Below, in pieces: positions 59,894 to 64,000 of a stretch of DNA of 64,000 bases (positions are counted from its first letter, which is position 1; every line of letters begins with the position of its first letter). The notes beneath the pieces were generated by a model. It did not search any database. It worked only from the letters and a program-made list of their open reading frames with translations, and was not told where the DNA came from. The position numbers were made by a program, and so were the translations under genes. The stretch spans positions 237,498 through 301,497 of the forward strand of contig WREW01000001.1 in assembly GCA_009779135.1 (NCBI GenBank). Direction: 5' to 3'. This DNA is from Alphaproteobacteria bacterium (lineage in GTDB: Bacteria > Pseudomonadota > Alphaproteobacteria > UBA9219).

Positions 59894-60783
59894 ATAAAGC
59901 ACAGCAAAAGCCTCCCCCTGCGGCTGAAAGAGAAGGGGAAGAAGATCCCGCCAGTCCTTTGAGAAAGCTTTGGTGCCGCATGCGCCGCAAGCCCCGCCTT
60001 GCCGCCGTTCATGAGGCGGTGGATGAGCTTTTGGACGCCTGTGACGGCAAAAAAGGCCCTGCGGTCGAACGCACGCTTCTTGATAATGTGCTCTCCCTGC
60101 GCGACAAAACGCTTGAAGATTGCATGGTGCCGCGCGCTGCAATCATAGCCATTGAAGCGGACAGCTCATGGCAGGATCTTGTTGCCCTTATGGTTGAACA
60201 TACGCATTCGCGCATTCCCGTTTATCGTGAAACGCTGGATGAAACCATCGGCATGGCGCATATGAAGGATGTCCTTATCAGCATGGCGCAGAACAAAACG
60301 GGCAAAATCAGGGATCTTTTAAGGCCTGTTCTTTTTATGCCGCCTTCCATGCGGGCGGCCTCGCTTTTGATTCACATGCGCATCACGCGCCAACATATGG
60401 CGATGGTGGTGGATGAATTCGGCGGCATTGACGGGCTTGTGACCATGGAAGACCTTGTTGAGGAAATTGTCGGTGATATTGATGACGAGCATGACGATCC
60501 CGCAACGCCTTGGGTGATTGCACGCAATGATGGGACTTTGCTTGTGGATGCCGCCATGCCGATCAAGGATTTTGAATCTTATGTAGGCCCTTTATTGACA
60601 GCCAAGGAACATGAAGTCATCGACACGGTGGCTGGCTATGTTTTCCATCTGGTCGGCCATATTCCGCAGATCGGGCAGACCATTGAAGGGAAGGGCGGCA
60701 TTTTATTTGATGTGCTCGAAACGGATTTAAGCCGCATTCGCCGCGTCCGCGTCCGCCCTGCCGCAAGGGCTGCGCATGACTAA
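59890..60783 (+). CDS. corC: CorC/HlyC-family CBS-domain protein
   Basis: The 297-residue soluble protein has a CBS pair (about 78-205: [60 protein letters not shown]) and a C-terminal CorC_HlyC domain (about 215-295). There is no membrane DUF21 domain, so this is the short CorC type linked to magnesium/cobalt efflux in E. coli and often placed beside ybeY and lnt. The start overlaps the ybeY stop as ATGA. Its end overlaps lnt by eight bases. Confidence 0.92.
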   Translation: MNKAQQKPPPAAEREGEEDPASPLRKLWCRMRRKPRLAAVHEAVDELLDACDGKKGPAVERTLLDNVLSLRDKTLEDCMVPRAAIIAIEADSSWQDLVALMVEHTHSRIPVYRETLDETIGMAHMKDVLISMAQNKTGKIRDLLRPVLFMPPSMRAASLLIHMRITRQHMAMVVDEFGGIDGLVTMEDLVEEIVGDIDDEHDDPATPWVIARNDGTLLVDAAMPIKDFESYVGPLLTAKEHEVIDTVAGYVFHLVGHIPQIGQTIEGKGGILFDVLETDLSRIRRVRVRPAARAAHD

Positions 60784-62299
60784 ACGCAAAATGCTTGCTG
60801 CTTGCGCTCTGGGCGCTCTCAGCGCTCTGGCATTTGCGCCGTTCAATCTATGGCCGCTTTTATGGTTTGCCTTTCCGGCTCTTTATCTTTTGGTTATGCA
60901 CGCGGAAAAAAAACGGCAGGCTTTTGCGTTTGGATGGAGCTTTGCTTTCGGGCAGCTTGTGGTCAGTTTTCACTGGATCGCCGGCGCGCTTTTTGTCGAT
61001 ATTCATAGTTTTTGGTGGGCGCTCCCTTTTGCGATTGCGGGCCTGCCGGCGTTTTTTGCCCTTTATTATGGTCTGGCGGCGATGGCTTCTTATGCCTTAG
61101 GTCTGCGCGGCGGACAGGGGATTTTTGCCTTTGCGTTTTTCTGGTTTCTCGCCTCCTTGGCGCGCGCGCGGCTTTTAACAGGCTTTCCTTGGAATATTGA
61201 AGGCTATGTCTGGGCCGACTGGCTTGCGGTTTTGCAAAGCGTCAGTTTGGCCGGCATTGAAGGCCTAACCTTGGCGACCATCTTGTTTGCGCTTTTGCCG
61301 GTTTGTTTTTTTGTCATCGCAAAACGCAAGCACGCCGCTTTGTTTTTCGGCCTTGGCATAAGCCTTTTTGCTTTGCTGGCCGCATGGGGACAGATGCGCC
61401 TTCATCAGGCGCAAGAAAATTACGCGGAGCATGTTTATATACGCCTTGTGCAGCCCGATCTCCGGCAGGTTTTAAAGTGGCAGCCGGAGCAGGCGCGTAA
61501 AAATCTTGATGATCTGATGGCGCTTAGCTTTGAGGCGCCCGCGCAAAGGCCATTGACGCATTATGTCTGGCCGGAAACAGCCGCCGCTTACAAGCTTGCG
61601 CAGGAAACAGAGCTCCGAAAGCACATCGCGCAGGCCATGCAGTCAGGTTCGATTCTTTTGACAGGAGTCCTTCGCACGCAAAAAAATGTCGCGGATGAGC
61701 AACTTTATTACAATTCCCTTATTGCCATCGACTCGCAAGCCAACGTCATTGCAGGCTATGACAAGTATCATCTTGTGCCTTTCGGCGAGTATATGCCGTT
61801 TTCTTTTTTACGGTCTGTTCCTTCTTTGGCCATGATGGGAACGCCATTCACGCCAGGGCCGGGCCCGCGCACCCTTCGCGTTCCGAATCTACCGCCCTTC
61901 AGCCCCTTGATTTGCTATGAAGCGATCTTTTCGGGCGCCGTAACGGAAAGAGAAGACCCCCCAAAATTGCTTGTAAATATTACCAACGACGCTTGGTATG
62001 AGGGCACGATAGGCCCCATACAGCACTTTTTAATTGCAAGAACCCGCGCTGTTGAGGAGGGACTTCCCCTTATGCGTGTGTCCAATATGGGCGTTACAGG
62101 GGTCTTTGACGCCTATGGAAAACCCGTTGCCATGATCGCGCAAAAGGACGGAAAATCGTTTGTTGACAGTATGTTGCCTAAGGCCCTGCCGGAGCTGACT
62201 CCCATGGCGCGCCATGGGGAAAAGACCCTTTTAACCCTTGTTATTTTCATGGCTTTAACCATAGCCGGACATAAATTGTTTTGGAATCGGAAGAAATAA
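60776..62299 (+). CDS. lnt: Apolipoprotein N-acyltransferase
   Basis: The 507-residue protein has about seven N-terminal membrane spans (to about 205) and a periplasmic nitrilase domain with the triad E267 (WPETA), K330 (YDKYHLVPFGEY) and C380 (LICYEAIF), then a final membrane helix. It transfers a fatty acid to the N-terminal diacylglyceryl cysteine of lipoproteins at the inner membrane, the last maturation step before Lol sorting. Translationally linked to corC. Confidence 0.96.
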   Translation: MTKRKMLAACALGALSALAFAPFNLWPLLWFAFPALYLLVMHAEKKRQAFAFGWSFAFGQLVVSFHWIAGALFVDIHSFWWALPFAIAGLPAFFALYYGLAAMASYALGLRGGQGIFAFAFFWFLASLARARLLTGFPWNIEGYVWADWLAVLQSVSLAGIEGLTLATILFALLPVCFFVIAKRKHAALFFGLGISLFALLAAWGQMRLHQAQENYAEHVYIRLVQPDLRQVLKWQPEQARKNLDDLMALSFEAPAQRPLTHYVWPETAAAYKLAQETELRKHIAQAMQSGSILLTGVLRTQKNVADEQLYYNSLIAIDSQANVIAGYDKYHLVPFGEYMPFSFLRSVPSLAMMGTPFTPGPGPRTLRVPNLPPFSPLICYEAIFSGAVTEREDPPKLLVNITNDAWYEGTIGPIQHFLIARTRAVEEGLPLMRVSNMGVTGVFDAYGKPVAMIAQKDGKSFVDSMLPKALPELTPMARHGEKTLLTLVIFMALTIAGHKLFWNRKK

Positions 62300-62303
62300 T
62301 TGG

Positions 62304-62319
62304 ACAAGATTAGTCTTGT
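62304..62319. promoter_or_regulatory. Inverted repeat upstream of the XRE regulator gene
   Basis: ACAAGA-TTAG-TCTTGT is a perfect six-base inverted repeat, five bases after the lnt stop and 108 bases before the regulator start. There is no T-tract, so it is not a classical terminator. An operator for the XRE protein is possible, because such regulators often bind short palindromes near their own genes. The rest of the 128-base gap is AT-rich without other features. Confidence 0.35.
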
Positions 62320-62427
62320 ATGTAATAATTAATTTTAGTGTTTTCTTTTCTTTCAAAAACATTCATACATGCGTGTGGGACAACGTAATAAAATTGCGGA
62401 TGTATGGAGAAAGTCAGGTAGTCAGAT

Positions 62428-62883
62428 ATGAAACGATTCGAAAAAGACGAAGGCCCTCATCCTGTTGACGTTCATGTTGGCGCGCGCCTGCGTTTGCGCA
62501 GGCATCTTTTAGGCATGAGCCAAGATCAGCTCGGGCGGGCGATTGGATTAACCTTTCAACAAGTTCAGAAATACGAGCGCGGCGCCAACCGCATGAGCGC
62601 AAGCCGCCTTTATGACTTCGCGCGGATTATGGACGTCCCCATCACCTATTTCTTTGAGGAGATGGAAGAGGGCAGCGCCCAGACCGTGATGGGCTTTGCT
62701 GAAAAGGAGCAAACGCCGCTTGAAGATGAGGCGCTCGCTGAAAAAGAGATGCTGCGCCGGCGTGAAACGCTGGAAATGATCCGCGCCTATTACAGGCTCA
62801 AGGATCGCAAGACGCGCCGCAAGCTTTATGAGATGATTAAAGCCATGGTTCAGATTCAGGACGCCGATATAACGGAAAGCTGA
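62428..62883 (+). CDS. XRE-family helix-turn-helix regulator
   Basis: The 151-residue protein has an N-terminal XRE domain (about 15-75): HVGARLRLRRHLLGMSQDQL, the recognition helix GLTFQQVQKYERGANRM and SASRLYDFARIMDVPITYFF. The C-terminal half is a charged helical region (LRRRETLEMIRAYYRLKDRK). Regulators of this type upstream of metK are frequent in alphaproteobacteria, though their targets vary. It probably binds DNA as a dimer. GGAGAAAG precedes the start at some distance, so translation signals are weak. Confidence 0.88.
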   Translation: MKRFEKDEGPHPVDVHVGARLRLRRHLLGMSQDQLGRAIGLTFQQVQKYERGANRMSASRLYDFARIMDVPITYFFEEMEEGSAQTVMGFAEKEQTPLEDEALAEKEMLRRRETLEMIRAYYRLKDRKTRRKLYEMIKAMVQIQDADITES

Positions 62884-62988
62884 TTTCTCCATTGATTTTC
62901 GGTTTGCTTTGTTGACCTTCCTGCGCAAAGGTGCTGATATAAAAGCCCCCGCGTAAAGAGTCCGTTGAACATTGCAAAGGAAAAACCC

Positions 62989-64000
62989 ATGACCACTGGC
63001 CGCGCGCCTTTTTTATTTACATCTGAATCCGTTGGCGAAGGACACCCTGATAAGGTCTGCGATCGCATCTCTGATGCTCTGGTGGATCTTTTTATGAAGG
63101 AAGATCCGCAGGCCCGCGTGGCGATTGAAGCGCTGGCCACAACGGATCTTGTCGTGATCTCGGGCGAAATCCGTGGGCCTGAAAGCATCACGCCCAAGGA
63201 AATGGAAAACGCCGCGCGTGAAGCGATCCGCGAAATAGGTTATGCCCAGCGCGGCTTTCACTGGCAGTGGGTGAATATTCAAACGCATGTCCACGCGCAA
63301 TCGGGCGACATCGCGCAAGGCGTCGATGCCGCGCATGGAAAAGACGAAGGCGCGGGCGATCAGGGCATCATGTTCGGCTATGCGTGCGATGAAACGCCGA
63401 CCTATATGCCCGCAACCATTTGTTATGCGCATAAGATCTTGCAGCTGATTTCTGAAGACCGCCATAGCGGTAAACTGCCGATGCTTGGGCCTGATGCGAA
63501 AAGTCAGGTCACGCTGGAATATGTCGATGGCCGCCCGTGCCGCGCTGCGCGTATTGTGGTCTCCACGCAGCATGATGAGCAGATCGATCAGGCGCAGGTG
63601 CGTGAGATTGTCCGCCCCTATGTCCTCAAAGCCCTGCCTGAAGGCTTTATGTGTGAGGAGCCTTATTTTTACGTCAACCCGACCGGACGCTTTGTGATCG
63701 GCGGCCCCGCAGGCGATACCGGCTTAACGGGGCGCAAGATTATTGTGGACACCTATGGCGGCGCCGCGCCGCATGGGGGCGGCGCTTTTTCGGGCAAAGA
63801 TCCCACCAAAGTCGATCGCTCGGCGGCCTATATCGCGCGCTATATGGCGAAAAATGTTGTGGCGGCAGGCATTGCGGATCGCTGTACCATCCAGCTGGCT
63901 TACGCCATCGGCGTGACGGAGCCTTTGGCCGTTTACGCCAACACACACGGCACAAACCATGTGGATGACCGCAATCTGGTGGATGTTTTGCGCCAGCTCG
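62989..64000 (+). CDS. metK: S-adenosylmethionine synthetase, 3' end cut off
   Basis: The reading frame opens at ATG 62989, eight bases after AAAGG, and runs to the window edge, so 337 codons are seen and the C-terminus is missing. It begins [20 protein letters not shown], the MetK substrate-binding start ([10 protein letters not shown]). [17 protein letters not shown], the signature hexa-/nonapeptide, is near residue 118, and [19 protein letters not shown] lies near 260. It makes SAM from methionine and ATP. The 105-base leader after the XRE gene has no riboswitch I can name with confidence. Confidence 0.96.
   Translation, partial: MTTGRAPFLFTSESVGEGHPDKVCDRISDALVDLFMKEDPQARVAIEALATTDLVVISGEIRGPESITPKEMENAAREAIREIGYAQRGFHWQWVNIQTHVHAQSGDIAQGVDAAHGKDEGAGDQGIMFGYACDETPTYMPATICYAHKILQLISEDRHSGKLPMLGPDAKSQVTLEYVDGRPCRAARIVVSTQHDEQIDQAQVREIVRPYVLKALPEGFMCEEPYFYVNPTGRFVIGGPAGDTGLTGRKIIVDTYGGAAPHGGGAFSGKDPTKVDRSAAYIARYMAKNVVAAGIADRCTIQLAYAIGVTEPLAVYANTHGTNHVDDRNLVDVLRQL

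Overview
This window looks like chromosome from a motile Gram-negative alphaproteobacterium of moderate GC (roughly 50-55% by eye). The evidence is FlbT and FlaF next to a flagellin gene, perfect CtrA boxes (TTAA-N7-TTAAC), an IalB-family protein, an N-terminally extended ribosomal protein S9, and Kdo, Lnt and dehydroquinate genes typical of the group. It resembles the Micavibrio/Rhodospirillales side of the class, but I cannot fix the order from sequence alone. There is no rRNA operon, CRISPR array, insertion sequence or prophage. One tRNA gene, tRNA-Ala(GGC), is present.

Layout. Bases 1-10940 form an extracellular polysaccharide island. A tight five-gene operon (EpsI-domain protein, GH16-like hydrolase, Wzy/O-antigen-ligase-like polymerase, glycosyltransferase, TupA-like ATP-grasp protein) faces a reverse operon (gmd, fcl, Wzx-like flippase). 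Next come manC and ugd, so the cell makes GDP-mannose, a GDP-fucose-type sugar and UDP-glucuronate and exports a heteropolysaccharide. Bases 11600-16460 are motility: motAB behind a CtrA box and a short Phe-rich leader ORF, then convergent flagellin-flbT-flaF, and a divergent small conserved protein with its own promoter, 5' hairpin and terminator. Bases 16466-32606 are mostly housekeeping: aroK-aroB, xerD, secA, rplM-rpsI, grpE, tRNA-Ala, a LOG protein, psd-pssA-kdsA and parC, with a secreted repeat protein and a glycosyltransferase among them.

Bases 32653-38630 carry recO and a signalling cluster. A PAS histidine kinase with a small partner is divergent from a receiver-PP2C phosphatase, a STAS protein and an RsbW-like ATPase-fold protein; these read as a two-component input into a partner-switching relay, followed by kdsD. 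Bases 38566-42509 hold a pyrC operon with two tandem DotB/PilT-type ATPases, one of which has lost key catalytic residues. Bases 42623-64000 hold hisS, a large divergent class A PBP-like protein, an AT-rich membrane protein, an IalB-family protein, rlmN, an acetyltransferase, a diguanylate cyclase, ubiE, a glycosyltransferase, a hydrolase, a bactofilin, a PfkB kinase, accD-folC, ybeY-corC-lnt, an XRE regulator and the start of metK.

Two families of dispersed palindromic repeats (about 45-105 bp) occur nine times, each just after the 3' end of at least one gene and never in a divergent promoter region. At two places the repeat runs into coding sequence, so three proteins end in repeat-encoded tails. 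The least-explained items are the repeat-encoded tails, the catalytic/degenerate ATPase pair, the motA leader ORF, the RNA hairpins around the flagellin locus, and the atypical partner-switch relay. No single locus is a clear previously undescribed defence or mobile system.
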